Origin: Microcaldota archaeon | GTDB lineage: Archaea; Micrarchaeota; Micrarchaeia; Anstonellales; Bilamarchaeaceae | Direction: 5' to 3' | Assembly (NCBI GenBank): GCA_016932815.1 | Contig: JAFGCC010000012.1 | Location: forward strand, 1-35,454 | Length of the DNA: 35,454 bases | Made by a program: the position numbers and the translations under genes | The notes under the pieces: generated by a model | Seen by the model: only the letters and a program-made list of their open reading frames with translations | Databases searched by the model: none | Told to the model about the DNA's origin: nothing | Shown: positions 7,816 through 15,484 of the stretch, piece by piece | Layout: each line of letters starts with the position of its first letter | Position numbering within the stretch: position 1 is the stretch's first letter

Positions 7816-8787
7816 ATGGAGCCCCTTACTAATACGGATTTGGAGCTTCCCCTTTTGCACAAAGGGAAAGTCAGGGAGATGTACAAATACGAGGAAGACA
7901 AAATCCTCATGGTCGCAACCGACCGCATAAGCGCATTCGACGTGGTTTTCGGGGAGGGAGTCCCCTACAAGGGAATGGTGCTTAGCACATTATCCAAATT
8001 CTGGTTCGAAAAGACAAAGCACATACTGCCCAACCACATGATTAGCACGGAAATGCCGGAATCCCTCCCGAAGGAGATACGGGGGAGGGGCATGATTGTA
8101 AAGAAGGCAAAGCCCCTGGGAATAGAGGTCATAGTGCGCGGATACATTACCGGGAGCGCGTTCAAGGATTACCAAAAAAACGGGAGCGTGTGCGGGATTG
8201 CCCTTCCGGAGGGGCTTGAGAACGGGGACAAGTTCCCGGAGCCTCTTTTCACCCCTTCCACCAAGGCGAAAGAGGGCCATGACATCAACATTTCAGAAGC
8301 GCAGGCGGAAAAGGAAGTGGGGGAAGAAAAGCTCAGGCTCATAAAGGAGAAGGCGATTGAACTCTACAAGTTCGGGCACGATTACCTGCTAGGAAGGGGG
8401 CTAATCCTGGCAGACACCAAATTTGAGTTCGGGGAACTCCCCGATGGCTCGCTAATCCTAATAGATGAAGTGATGACTCCGGATTCTTCAAGGTACTGGC
8501 CAAAAGACGAATACGACAAGGGGAACCTGGTTTCATTGGACAAGCAGTATCTAAGGAATTACCTTGAAACATTAGACTGGCCAAAGACCTACCCGCCCCC
8601 AATCCTGCCTCCGGAAGTGATTGGGAATGTGAGCAGGCTCTACCTGGACGTATATGAGAAGATAACCGGGGAGAAATTCCCCACAGAGGAAAGGGAGAAA
8701 GAGGAAACCGGGCCTGCGGAGCAAGAGCCTTCTGAACCCGCGCAGGAGGAGGCGGAGCCGGAAGCAAAGGGGCAGGAGCAGGCCTAA
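7816..8787 (+). CDS. purC: Phosphoribosylaminoimidazole-succinocarboxamide (SAICAR) synthase
   Basis: PurC joins CAIR with aspartate using ATP to form SAICAR in de novo purine synthesis. Visible motifs are LHKGKVREMY, ATDRISAFDVVF, EVIVRGYITGSAFKDY, DTKFEFG and LIDEVMTPDSSRYWP, which cover the ATP- and substrate-binding regions. The catalytic part (about 1-275) matches the long, roughly 300-residue form of PurC. It is followed by an unusual 45-residue Glu/Pro/Ala-rich tail (GPAEQEPSEPAQEEAEPEAK). The ATG at 7816 is chosen for the GGTGGTGG element 6 nt upstream; a TTG at 7801 would add five residues. No other purine genes are in the window. Confidence 0.94.
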   Translation: MEPLTNTDLELPLLHKGKVREMYKYEEDKILMVATDRISAFDVVFGEGVPYKGMVLSTLSKFWFEKTKHILPNHMISTEMPESLPKEIRGRGMIVKKAKPLGIEVIVRGYITGSAFKDYQKNGSVCGIALPEGLENGDKFPEPLFTPSTKAKEGHDINISEAQAEKEVGEEKLRLIKEKAIELYKFGHDYLLGRGLILADTKFEFGELPDGSLILIDEVMTPDSSRYWPKDEYDKGNLVSLDKQYLRNYLETLDWPKTYPPPILPPEVIGNVSRLYLDVYEKITGEKFPTEEREKEETGPAEQEPSEPAQEEAEPEAKGQEQA

Positions 8788-8835
8788 AACCCGCAGCGGA
8801 GGGGGCGTTTTCAGGTGGTAGCGCCCTCCCAATCC

Positions 8836-8845
8836 TTTATAAATA
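8836..8845 (+). promoter_or_regulatory. TATA box of the eL8 operon
   Basis: TTTATAAATA, a strong archaeal TATA box, lies 46-55 nt before the eL8 ATG. Transcription would start near 8865, giving a leader of about 25 nt that contains the ribosome-binding site GAGGTGA (8879-8885). Confidence 0.65.
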
Positions 8846-8890
8846 CTACCTCCCATTTATTCACTAAGCCAATGATACGAGGTGAATATT

Positions 8891-9430
8891 ATGGCAAGTT
8901 ATGTAAAATCTGAAACACCAGAGGAAATAGTGTCAAACGTAATTGAAGCGCTCTCAGTAGCAAAGAGCACCGGCAAGCTCCGCAAGGGAATCAACGAGAC
9001 CACCAAGTCCGTTGAGAAGAAGGCCGCGAAGCTCGTTGTAATGGCAGAGGACGTGCAGCCTGAGGAAATCATCATCCACATGCCCTCACTCTGCGAGGAA
9101 AAGGGAATCCCCTACACTTATGTGCCTTCCAAGAAGGACCTCGGCGCAGCCGTGGGCATGGGCGTTGGAACATCCTCCATTGCAATTGAGGATGCCGGAA
9201 GCGCTGCGGAACTCCTTGCGGGAATCCTAAAGAGGCTCCCCAAATCGGGCGCATCCGCGGAAGAAGAGAAGAAGGAGGCTCCGAAGAAGGAAGAGAAGCC
9301 CAAGAAGGAGAAGAAGGATGAGGCTCCAAAAGGAGAGAAGAAAGAAAAGGAATCTCCTAAGGAAGAAAAACCCAAGGAGGAAAAGAAAGAGGAGCCTGCA
9401 GAAGAGAAGGAAGAGGAAGGAAAGGAATAG
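8891..9430 (+). CDS. rpl7ae: Ribosomal protein eL8 / L7Ae with long Lys/Glu tail
   Basis: L7Ae binds kink-turn RNA in the large ribosomal subunit, box C/D and H/ACA guide RNPs and archaeal RNase P. The core (residues 1-118) contains the RNA-binding RKGINETTKSVEKKAAKLVV and the VPSKKDLGAAVGMG segment. Family members are normally about 120 residues. This one has a 60-residue C-terminal extension (about 121-179) made almost only of Lys, Glu, Pro and Ala repeats such as KKEEKPKKEK. The ATG at 8891 is chosen because GAGGTGA lies just before it; a GTG at 8882 lies inside that element. It is the first gene of the operon with eS28, eL24 and ndk, the usual archaeal arrangement. Confidence 0.96.
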   Translation: MASYVKSETPEEIVSNVIEALSVAKSTGKLRKGINETTKSVEKKAAKLVVMAEDVQPEEIIIHMPSLCEEKGIPYTYVPSKKDLGAAVGMGVGTSSIAIEDAGSAAELLAGILKRLPKSGASAEEEKKEAPKKEEKPKKEKKDEAPKGEKKEKESPKEEKPKEEKKEEPAEEKEEEGKE

Positions 9431-9441
9431 GTGCTTAAATT

Positions 9442-9651
9442 ATGAATTCACAGGGAACGCCGGCTGAAATCGTCGAAGTCAAGGCGAAGACCGGCATCTA
9501 CGGCGAAATATACCAGGTCCTCTGCAAGGTTCTGGAGGGCCCTGAGAAGGGGAGGGTAATCCTCCGCAACGTCAAGGGCCCGGTGAAAAAGGGCATGATA
9601 CTCATGCTTCTGGAGGCAGAGCGTGAGGCCAAGGAAATCCGCGCAAGGTGA
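9442..9651 (+). CDS. rps28e: Ribosomal protein eS28
   Basis: A 69-residue small-subunit protein with an OB-fold, normal in length. Recognisable features are AEIVEVKAKTGIYGEIYQV, then CKVLEGPEKGRVILRNVKGP and a C-terminal LLEAEREAKEIRAR, a variant of the usual LRESEREAR(RL) ending. It lies 11 nt after eL8 and 6 nt before eL24, as expected for the conserved archaeal operon. Confidence 0.95.
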   Translation: MNSQGTPAEIVEVKAKTGIYGEIYQVLCKVLEGPEKGRVILRNVKGPVKKGMILMLLEAEREAKEIRAR

Positions 9652-9657
9652 GGAAAA

Positions 9658-9843
9658 ATGAGATGCTCGTTTTGCAATACTGAAATAGCCAACGGGAAAG
9701 CCTACATCTTCGCAAAGAAAGACGGCACCACGGTCACCTTCTGCTCAAGCAAGTGCAAGAGCAACCAGCTCGGCCTAAGCAGGGTTGGAAAGAAGGCCCC
9801 CTGGGTAAAGAGGCGCAAGTCTCCCGGGGAAAAGAAGAAGTGA
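9658..9843 (+). CDS. rpl24e: Ribosomal protein eL24
   Basis: A 61-residue large-subunit zinc protein. Zinc ligands are Cys3, Cys6, Cys29 and Cys33 (CSFC and CSSKC). The family signature around KDGTTVTFCSSKC is clear, and the basic tail (WVKRRKSPGEKKK) contacts rRNA. Position between eS28 and ndk is conserved among archaea. Confidence 0.96.
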   Translation: MRCSFCNTEIANGKAYIFAKKDGTTVTFCSSKCKSNQLGLSRVGKKAPWVKRRKSPGEKKK

Positions 9844-9849
9844 TCCGCA

Positions 9850-10320
9850 ATGGCGATGGAGAGGACGCTCGTCCTAATCAAGCCGGATGCGTTCCAGCGC
9901 TCCTTAGTCGGGGAAATCCTTGCACGCTTTGAGAGGAAGGCCCTCAAAATCGTGGGCATGAAGATGTTTAGGATGTCCCCGGAACTTGCAAAGGAGCACT
10001 ATGCGCACCTTGTGGGCAAGCCATTTTATCCGGGGCTTGAAGCATTCATGACCAGGGAGCCGATTCTCGCACTCGCACTTGAGGGGCAGGAAGCGGTTGA
10101 AGTGGTCCGCAAGATTGTGGGCGTAACCAATGCGCGCAAGGCCGAAGCGGGAACAATCCGCGGGGACTTATCGATGAGCACGGGAAGGAACACAATCCAC
10201 GCATCCGACTCAATTGAGACCGCGCAGAAGGAAGTCCCGCGCTTCTTTGGCGAGAACGAATTGTTCGGATACAAGATAGTTCTCGAAGACTACATCTATG
10301 CAGAGGATGAGAAGGAATGA
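9850..10320 (+). CDS. ndk: Nucleoside diphosphate kinase
   Basis: NDK transfers the gamma phosphate of ATP to nucleoside diphosphates through a phosphohistidine. The protein (156 residues) shows TLVLIKPDAFQR at the N-terminus and the active-site NTIHASDS with His117, plus IRGDLSMS and the C-terminal FGENELFGYK. Two in-frame starts (9850 and 9856) are possible. It is the last member of the conserved ribosomal cluster. Its TGA overlaps the ATG of the next gene by 4 nt, linking nucleotide phosphorylation to the dUTPase-like enzyme. Confidence 0.96.
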   Translation: MAMERTLVLIKPDAFQRSLVGEILARFERKALKIVGMKMFRMSPELAKEHYAHLVGKPFYPGLEAFMTREPILALALEGQEAVEVVRKIVGVTNARKAEAGTIRGDLSMSTGRNTIHASDSIETAQKEVPRFFGENELFGYKIVLEDYIYAEDEKE

Positions 10321-10799
10321 TCCTTCCCAAACCCTTCCTTTTTTCTTTCATTTCCGGCCATATAGGGGATTCACAGTTCCAGCCCGCGGGCGTGGACGTC
10401 ACCCTAAAGGAGGTGCTGCGCTTCTCCACCCATGGGAACATAGATTTTGACAATACTGAACGGAAAATCAGCGAGACTAAGAGCGTCCCCTTTGAAGATG
10501 GGTGGGCGAAGTTAGAGCCCGGCTCATACAAGGTAATCTTCAACGAATACGTGAGGATACCGGATGATGCGGCCGCGCTGTGCTTCCCGCGCTCATCTCT
10601 TTTGCGCTCAGGAGTTACCCTGGAGTGCGCGGTATGGGACCCCGGATACGAGGGGAGGAGCGAGGCGCTGCTCATAATTTCCAATCCGCATGGGGCAAGG
10701 TTCAAGAAGAACGCAAAGATAGGCCAGCTCGTTTTCATAAAGCTCTCTCTGCCTGCAAAGGAAACCTACCAGGGAGTATACAAGGGAGAGAACAAATGA
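10317..10799 (+). CDS. dut: dUTPase / dCTP deaminase family protein
   Basis: A 160-residue trimer-fold nucleotidohydrolase of the dUTPase/dCTP deaminase superfamily. Motifs are SQFQPAGVDVTL (about 19-30), LCFPRSSLLRSGV (the R-S-S phosphate-binding motif, 88-100), AVWDPGYEG (catalytic Asp region, about 105-113) and a late KIGQLVFIKL. It most resembles archaeal proteins annotated as dUTP diphosphatase or dCTP deaminase; dUTPase activity (dUTP to dUMP) is favoured but deaminase activity is not excluded. It overlaps ndk upstream and truD downstream, each by an ATGA, so all three are probably translationally coupled. Confidence 0.75.
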   Translation: MILPKPFLFSFISGHIGDSQFQPAGVDVTLKEVLRFSTHGNIDFDNTERKISETKSVPFEDGWAKLEPGSYKVIFNEYVRIPDDAAALCFPRSSLLRSGVTLECAVWDPGYEGRSEALLIISNPHGARFKKNAKIGQLVFIKLSLPAKETYQGVYKGENK

Positions 10800-11998
10800 G
10801 GCCCTCCTGGGAGTATTCCTCCAAATCCGAAGGGATTGGGGGGAAGATAAAGCAGGCTCCCGAGGAGTTCATGGTAGAGGAAATCCTCCCGGATGGTACC
10901 GTGCTTGAATTGTACACGCAGGTTTCACTTAAAGATGAGGCTGGAGGGAAGTTCGTACATTTTGCCCTCCAGAAAAAAGACTGGAGCACGTCTTCTGCAA
11001 TCAACCGGATTGCAAAGGCATTGCACGTTGGGCAGAAGCGCTTTGGCTATGCGGGCACAAAGGACAAAGCCGCAATCACCACCCAGAGGGTATCCGTATT
11101 CGGGGTTTCCAAAGAAGACGTGGCTTCGCTTGCGCTAATGGACCTCCAGGTAAATGGGGCGTGGATTGCAAAAGACCGCGTAAAACTAGGAGAGCTATCC
11201 GGGAACAGGTTCAGGATAAACTGGCATGGGGAGATGCGGGGGGCAGAAGAGAAGGTTTCCGCGGTGTTCTCCGAACTTGGGGGGAAATTCCCCAATTATT
11301 TTGGCCCGCAGAGATTCGGGACTACGAGGATGAATACGCACAGGGTTGGGGAACTTCTCTTGCGCAGGCAGTTCAGGGAGGCGGCAATGCATTTCCTGGC
11401 GGAAGCGGGTTCTGAGGAACACCAAAAGGCGAGGGAGGCCCGCGCAAACCTTTTGGGCAGCGGGAACTTTTCGGCTGCGCTAAAGGAGTTCCCAAAGCAC
11501 CTAAAGCTTGAGCGCAGCATGATTGCGCACCTTGCGCAGGAACCGGAAGATTATATCGGCGCGTTTCGGAAGCTTCCGCGCCAGATGATGCTCCTTTTCG
11601 TGCATGCATTCCAGTCGTGGCTTTTCAACGAGGCATTATCCGGGAGGATTGCGGAGGGGCAGGTAAAAAGGGAGGGTGGGGAATTCTTCTGCAGCTCAAA
11701 CGCATACGGGTTCCCCGAGCCATCAAACGCGGGGGTGGACTGGCTCTGCGGCAAGCTCCTAGGATACGACTCTGTTCCCAATGAGAGGGAGAAGGAAATA
11801 CTCTCGCGGCACGAAATTTCGCTTGAGGCGTTCCGCATAAAGGAGATGCCTGAAATCTCTTCCAAGGGGCACGCGAGGGCGCTGCTCTCGCCCATAAAGG
11901 ACTTTGGATTTGATGGGGAGGAAGGAATCTTCCGCTTCTCGCTTCCGGCGGGCGCATACGCGACTGCCGCACTGCGCGAATTCATGAAAAACGACTAG
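10796..11998 (+). CDS. truD: tRNA pseudouridine synthase TruD/Pus7 family
   Basis: TruD converts specific uridines in tRNA (U13 in bacteria; related positions in archaea) to pseudouridine. The protein (400 residues) starts RPSWEYSSKSEGIGGKIKQ with the usual KQAPEEFMVEEI segment and contains the catalytic FGYAGTKDKAAITTQRVSVF, Asp90. The family-specific NYFGPQRFG and FVHAFQSWLFNEALS are also present. The ATG at 10796 overlaps the upstream stop; longer in-frame starts from 10580 lie inside the dUTPase-like gene and encode nothing conserved. Confidence 0.95.
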   Translation: MRPSWEYSSKSEGIGGKIKQAPEEFMVEEILPDGTVLELYTQVSLKDEAGGKFVHFALQKKDWSTSSAINRIAKALHVGQKRFGYAGTKDKAAITTQRVSVFGVSKEDVASLALMDLQVNGAWIAKDRVKLGELSGNRFRINWHGEMRGAEEKVSAVFSELGGKFPNYFGPQRFGTTRMNTHRVGELLLRRQFREAAMHFLAEAGSEEHQKAREARANLLGSGNFSAALKEFPKHLKLERSMIAHLAQEPEDYIGAFRKLPRQMMLLFVHAFQSWLFNEALSGRIAEGQVKREGGEFFCSSNAYGFPEPSNAGVDWLCGKLLGYDSVPNEREKEILSRHEISLEAFRIKEMPEISSKGHARALLSPIKDFGFDGEEGIFRFSLPAGAYATAALREFMKND

Positions 11999-12006
11999 GG
12001 GGATGA

Positions 12007-13179
12007 ATGGGCATGGCAAGTGCGCAAAAGCAGGAAGGAATTGCAAGGGGGGCTTCCCGCAAGGATGGAGGCACGAAAATGGAGGAAGAGGGCATAAGGT
12101 TTGAGCAGGGGAAACTCTTCTACAATACCCACATGCAGCTGTGCCGCTCGTTCTCCTCGCTTTTGGTTGGGAGCCTGGGCGGGGAACTATCATTCTTAGA
12201 CGGATTTTGCGCATCCGGGATACGCGGGATACGCTATGCGAAGGAGAACCCGAACGTATCTTCATTGGACTTCGTGGATATCTCAGAAGAGGCGGCGGGG
12301 CTTGCACTGGAGAATGCAAATGGGAACGGGCTTGAGAGCGTCCAGGCACACCATGCGGAATTCAATTCATTCATGATGGAGCGCGAATACGATTTTGTGG
12401 AAATTGACCCTTTTGGCTCACCCGCGCCATACACTTACCATGCAATCCGCTCATTTAGGGGGAAGAAAGAGGGATATTTATCAATTAGCGCAACGGACAC
12501 CGCAGTCCTGTGCGGGGCGCACCCGCACGCGTGCAAGAGAGTCTATCATTCAACGCCCCTGCACGATGAAATCCTGCACGAATGCGGGATACGCATACTC
12601 TGGAAATACGTTTCCAATATCGCAAACGAGTTCAATTTCGGGATTAAGCCGCTAGCCAGCTTGTCGCACAGGCATTTCTTCAAGATATTCCTGAAACTAG
12701 AAAGAGGGTCTGAGCGTGCCCTCGATTCCTTTGGGAAAATAGGATATGTTAATTTCTGCCACTCATGCGGGCACAGGCAATCTGGCAAATACGGGCTGGA
12801 GACCTGCCCAAAGTGCGGAAAGAAGCCTGGTGCCTGCGGCCCGCTCTGGCTAGGGGAGCTGCATGATTTGGAAACAATCCGGAAAATGAAGGAACTCAAT
12901 TCGCAAAGGGATTATTCGGACAAGGCGAAGCTTGATTCCCTGCTTTCTTTGATGGAGGGGGAAGTGGGAATGCCCCCATGGTTCTATGAGGTTCACGCAA
13001 GCTGCAGGAGGCTCAATATCCAGCCCCCGCCCAGGATAGACGCGCTAATTGAGAAGCTCAAGGAAGAGGGATTCGGGGCCGTGCGCACGCATTTTACCCC
13101 ATTGGGAATCAAGACCGATGCCGGGATATGCGGATTCGGGCGGGCGCTCTCGGATTCCCGCACTCCCAACAAGGATTAA
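12007..13179 (+). CDS. trm1: tRNA (guanine26-N2)-dimethyltransferase
   Basis: Trm1 uses S-adenosylmethionine to make N2,N2-dimethylguanosine at position 26 (and sometimes 10) of tRNA. Motifs in this 390-residue protein are KLFYNTHM (about 36-43), the SAM-binding LDGFCASGIRGIRYAKE (64-80) and the catalytic EIDPFGSPAPY (132-142). A zinc-binding pair CHSCGH ... CPKCG follows near 250-280, then the C-terminal winged domain. The first 24 residues are not conserved; a start at the in-frame ATG 12079 is possible. It lies 8 nt after truD in the same operon, so two tRNA-modifying enzymes are co-expressed with ribosomal proteins. The stop codon sits inside a TATA-like GATTAAATT. Confidence 0.95.
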   Translation: MGMASAQKQEGIARGASRKDGGTKMEEEGIRFEQGKLFYNTHMQLCRSFSSLLVGSLGGELSFLDGFCASGIRGIRYAKENPNVSSLDFVDISEEAAGLALENANGNGLESVQAHHAEFNSFMMEREYDFVEIDPFGSPAPYTYHAIRSFRGKKEGYLSISATDTAVLCGAHPHACKRVYHSTPLHDEILHECGIRILWKYVSNIANEFNFGIKPLASLSHRHFFKIFLKLERGSERALDSFGKIGYVNFCHSCGHRQSGKYGLETCPKCGKKPGACGPLWLGELHDLETIRKMKELNSQRDYSDKAKLDSLLSLMEGEVGMPPWFYEVHASCRRLNIQPPPRIDALIEKLKEEGFGAVRTHFTPLGIKTDAGICGFGRALSDSRTPNKD

Positions 13180-13183
13180 ATTG
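13175..13183 (+). promoter_or_regulatory. TATA-like element overlapping the trm1 stop
   Basis: ATTAAATTG, 21-29 nt before the ATG at 13204, includes the trm1 stop codon. The preceding 13 nt (AACAAGGATTAAA) are identical to the end of dph2 at 7768-7780. Confidence 0.35.
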
Positions 13184-13203
13184 TTTTCCGCTGATTTTGG
13201 GGC

Positions 13204-14571
13204 ATGGCAAAGCATGCTATGCTCCCTCCCAAAATGCTTGAGCTGTTCGATTTCGCGGCGGAGAACCCCATGCAGGGCCCGCTCATGACCAGCCAGATGA
13301 TGATGCCCGCAGTCCTTCTGCAGATGTTCCAGAGCCACGAGCAGGACATACACCGCTTTGACCAGATGCTAGCGGGCGATGCGGAAAAAAACGTGCAGGA
13401 GCAGCATGAAGAGCGCACAAGCGCCTCCCTCCAGAACACCACAGAAGGGGAAGGGATGGAGCAGGAAACCGAAAGCACGAGCTTCAGCCTTATCTACTAC
13501 AACCCGGAAACCGAGCAGACGCACGTGGTGCGCGAGGAAGTGAAGGCGAAGATTTCAGATTATGCCGTTAAAAAAAGCGGGCCGAAAATGGAATCATCGG
13601 TGGGATTCAGGGCTGCGGACTATATGCAGCCTGCGGCTGCGGCAATTGAGGTTGCGGCGGCATCGCAGGCGGCAAGCGCCTCAAAAACCGGGCTCTCCCC
13701 CGGAAGCCCCGAATACCTTGCGGCAAAAACCGCCATGGCAGTGGACCAGTCTGTGGGGCAGAAATCCACTTACCCGATGTACATGAACGTTGCCAGCCCG
13801 CTTGCAAGGGAGGTTATCGACCCCATACGGCTGGAGATTGCGCTTAAAAAAATTGAAATCGAGACTCCTAAACCGTTTGGGGGAGCGGCGGCGGTAGCGG
13901 TTGCGCCCCAGGTTTTTGACAAGGTGGAAGAGCAGGTAAAGCGCGAGGGGATAGAGCCGGAAATCGTCGCAGTGGACAGGATTGAGGCGATGGACGCAAA
14001 GCCGGAAGGCGAGAATCCGGAGATAGTTGCGCTTGAAATCCTGCACGAGGTTGAAGGCAGGAGGGTTGAATCAATCCACCAGCTGGAGTTGCAGATTAAG
14101 GCATTTGAGAAGGTCATTGAGGAGCTTGAAATTACAGATGAGTCCATGGAGAAAGTGCTCAGGCTGCTCCCGCCCCTATCAAAAGAGAGGTACCTGGCCC
14201 TCCTTGAGCACGAGAAGAAGATTGCTGAAACGCTGGTCGTGGACCTGCTCATTGCGGATTTGGAATTCCTGGTTATCGTCCGGGACACGGTAAAGAAAAA
14301 CGGGCTTCGGGGGATGATTGAAACCCTAAAGAAGCTCGGAAAGGCCACTGCGCCAATCATCCAGAAATCCGGAGGGGGAGGGGACGACGATGAGGGAGAG
14401 CCGGAGGTTGTGCCCCTGGAGGTTCCCTCCCGCAGGGGGGCATCTGCGAAGAAGGCGCCTTCCAAAAAGAAGGGAGCCCACGCAAAAAAGAGGAAATCCT
14501 CTTCTGGGAAAAAGGAGAATGCGGGCGGGCTGCTTGGAAAGGCCCTAAGCCGGCTGCGAAAGAAGAAGTAG
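13204..14571 (+). CDS. Unrecognised 455-residue protein with basic C-terminal tail
   Basis: I do not recognise a family. The N-terminal 60 residues are Met-rich and helical (MLPPKMLELFDFAAENPMQG), residues about 60-130 are polar, and 130-165 are Ala-rich. About 200-395 looks like an amphipathic helical region rich in Glu, Ile and Leu, including LELQIKAFEKVIEELEI and LVVDLLIADLEFLVIVRDTV. The last 65 residues start with GGGGDDDEGE and become strongly basic (KKAPSKKKGAHAKKRKSS). No transmembrane segment is clear. It follows trm1 by 24 nt with a TATA-like element across the trm1 stop, so it may be read with or apart from the translation operon. A nucleic-acid-associated role is only a guess from the basic tail. 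Confidence 0.75.
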   Translation: MAKHAMLPPKMLELFDFAAENPMQGPLMTSQMMMPAVLLQMFQSHEQDIHRFDQMLAGDAEKNVQEQHEERTSASLQNTTEGEGMEQETESTSFSLIYYNPETEQTHVVREEVKAKISDYAVKKSGPKMESSVGFRAADYMQPAAAAIEVAAASQAASASKTGLSPGSPEYLAAKTAMAVDQSVGQKSTYPMYMNVASPLAREVIDPIRLEIALKKIEIETPKPFGGAAAVAVAPQVFDKVEEQVKREGIEPEIVAVDRIEAMDAKPEGENPEIVALEILHEVEGRRVESIHQLELQIKAFEKVIEELEITDESMEKVLRLLPPLSKERYLALLEHEKKIAETLVVDLLIADLEFLVIVRDTVKKNGLRGMIETLKKLGKATAPIIQKSGGGGDDDEGEPEVVPLEVPSRRGASAKKAPSKKKGAHAKKRKSSSGKKENAGGLLGKALSRLRKKK

Positions 14572-14700
14572 CTGCTTTCCGCGCCGCAATTGTCTTGCGG
14601 ATGGGCGCATATGTAAATTCACTAATGGGAAGCGGCGGATATGCCTCAGGCTAATAAGAAGTAAATTAATGCGGGCATATTCCCGCAAAAAGGAGAAACT

Positions 14701-14724
14701 CCCTCTCTTTTTAGAGAGGGTTTT
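14701..14724. terminator. Bidirectional terminator between the 13204 gene and eL40
   Basis: CCCTCTC (14701-14707), loop, GAGAGGG (14714-14720), then TTTT; a 7-bp perfect stem between two convergent genes. The 160-nt gap 14572-14733 also holds a second small hairpin, GCGGG-CATATT-CCCGC (about 14669-14684), and a palindrome at the eL40 stop (about 14728-14746). No gene is evident in the gap. Confidence 0.6.
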
Positions 14725-14733
14725 GCAAGAAGG

Positions 14734-14889
14734 CTAAGCCTTCTTTGCCTTGATTTCCTTGTTCTTTGGGCGGAGGTACTTTGAGCCGCACTTGCGGCAT
14801 TTTTCTACGCCCCTCTTGTTTCTGGATTTGCACCTCCTGCAAACCCACGTGTTTATTATTTCTGCGTCCGCTTCAGGAAACTTTCCCAT
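14734..14889 (-). CDS. rpl40e: Ribosomal protein eL40
   Basis: A 51-codon gene encoding MGKFPEADAEIINTWVCRRC followed by KSRNKRGVEKCRKCGSKYLR and a basic end. This is the archaeal form of eL40, which lacks the ubiquitin fused to it in eukaryotes. The zinc ligands are Cys17, Cys20, Cys31 and Cys34 (CRRC, CRKC), and length is normal. GGTGAT lies just before the ATG as a ribosome-binding site. It lies 61 nt after thpR on the minus strand and has its own TATA box at 14941-14950. Confidence 0.92.
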   Translation of the reverse strand: MGKFPEADAEIINTWVCRRCKSRNKRGVEKCRKCGSKYLRPKNKEIKAKKA

Positions 14890-14940
14890 TAAAATCACCA
14901 GTTTTCTTCAAAAACCAAGGAATAAGTTAGGTCTAGAATG

Positions 14941-14950
14941 CTTTAAATAC
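14941..14950 (-). promoter_or_regulatory. TATA box of eL40
   Basis: On the minus strand GTATTTAAAG lies 52-61 nt before the eL40 ATG and directly after the thpR stop. A leader of about 25-30 nt carrying GGTGAT is expected. Confidence 0.5.
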
Positions 14951-15484
14951 CTATTCTTCTGCGGGAAACCTCGCAATCGCGGAGTATTTCGTGCCCTCTG
15001 GGCCCAGCACGCTCCTAATAAGCAGCAGCTCGCCCACCTCGAATTCCCCGAATTCCTCCCCGCGGTGCTTGTCCAGGAAAGACTGCACGTTGATCCTGCC
15101 GTCTGCCCTTGCGAGGCTTATGTGCGCGGAAAATGCCTTCCCATCCGTGGGAAAGCGCTCGGAGAGGGCGCCTTCCACCTTCTTTGCAAGCGCATTGAGC
15201 GGGGCGCCTTCCACTCCCGCCCATACCACGCGGGGGCAGTTCCCCTGCGGGAATGTTCCCACGCCCCGCACCCTTGCCACAAAACGGGAAAAGCGTATTT
15301 TAGAGAGCCTGGATTTTATCCATTCAACGGCCCCTCCCTCGGAAACTTCCCCCAGGAACTTGAGGGTAATGTGCATGTCCGAATAAGAAACCCCCCTTGG
15401 CCCCCTTGTGGGCAAGTCCGCTTCCGCTTCAAACAACTTCTCTGATATTCTTTTGGGAATGCCCAGCGCAATAAAAAGCCTCAT
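14951..15484 (-). CDS. thpR: RNA 2',3'-cyclic phosphodiesterase (2'-5' RNA ligase family)
   Basis: A 177-residue protein of the 2H phosphoesterase family. The two signature motifs are H38-I-T40 in DMHITLKFLGE and H121-I-S123 in AHISLARA. The start MRLFIALGIP is typical. ThpR opens 2',3'-cyclic phosphates of RNA to 2'-phosphomonoesters and can ligate tRNA halves in vitro; its cellular role in archaea is unsettled. Length is normal (about 175-190). It is divergent from the TldE-like gene with only 32 bp between the start codons, and upstream of eL40. Confidence 0.93.
   Translation of the reverse strand: MRLFIALGIPKRISEKLFEAEADLPTRGPRGVSYSDMHITLKFLGEVSEGGAVEWIKSRLSKIRFSRFVARVRGVGTFPQGNCPRVVWAGVEGAPLNALAKKVEGALSERFPTDGKAFSAHISLARADGRINVQSFLDKHRGEEFGEFEVGELLLIRSVLGPEGTKYSAIARFPAEE

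Noticed and set aside
10580-10795. Upstream extension of truD
   Set aside because: It lies within the dUTPase-like gene in another frame; the conserved TruD sequence starts at the ATG at 10796.
14572-14733. Possible tRNA or small guide RNA in the gap after the 13204 gene
   Set aside because: No cloverleaf and no box C/D or H/ACA signatures could be found by eye; only small hairpins are present. No tRNA or rRNA gene was seen anywhere in the window.
14750-15445. 231-residue plus-strand ORF
   Set aside because: It is antisense to thpR and eL40, both of which have full sets of family motifs; its translation is Pro/His/Arg-rich shadow sequence.
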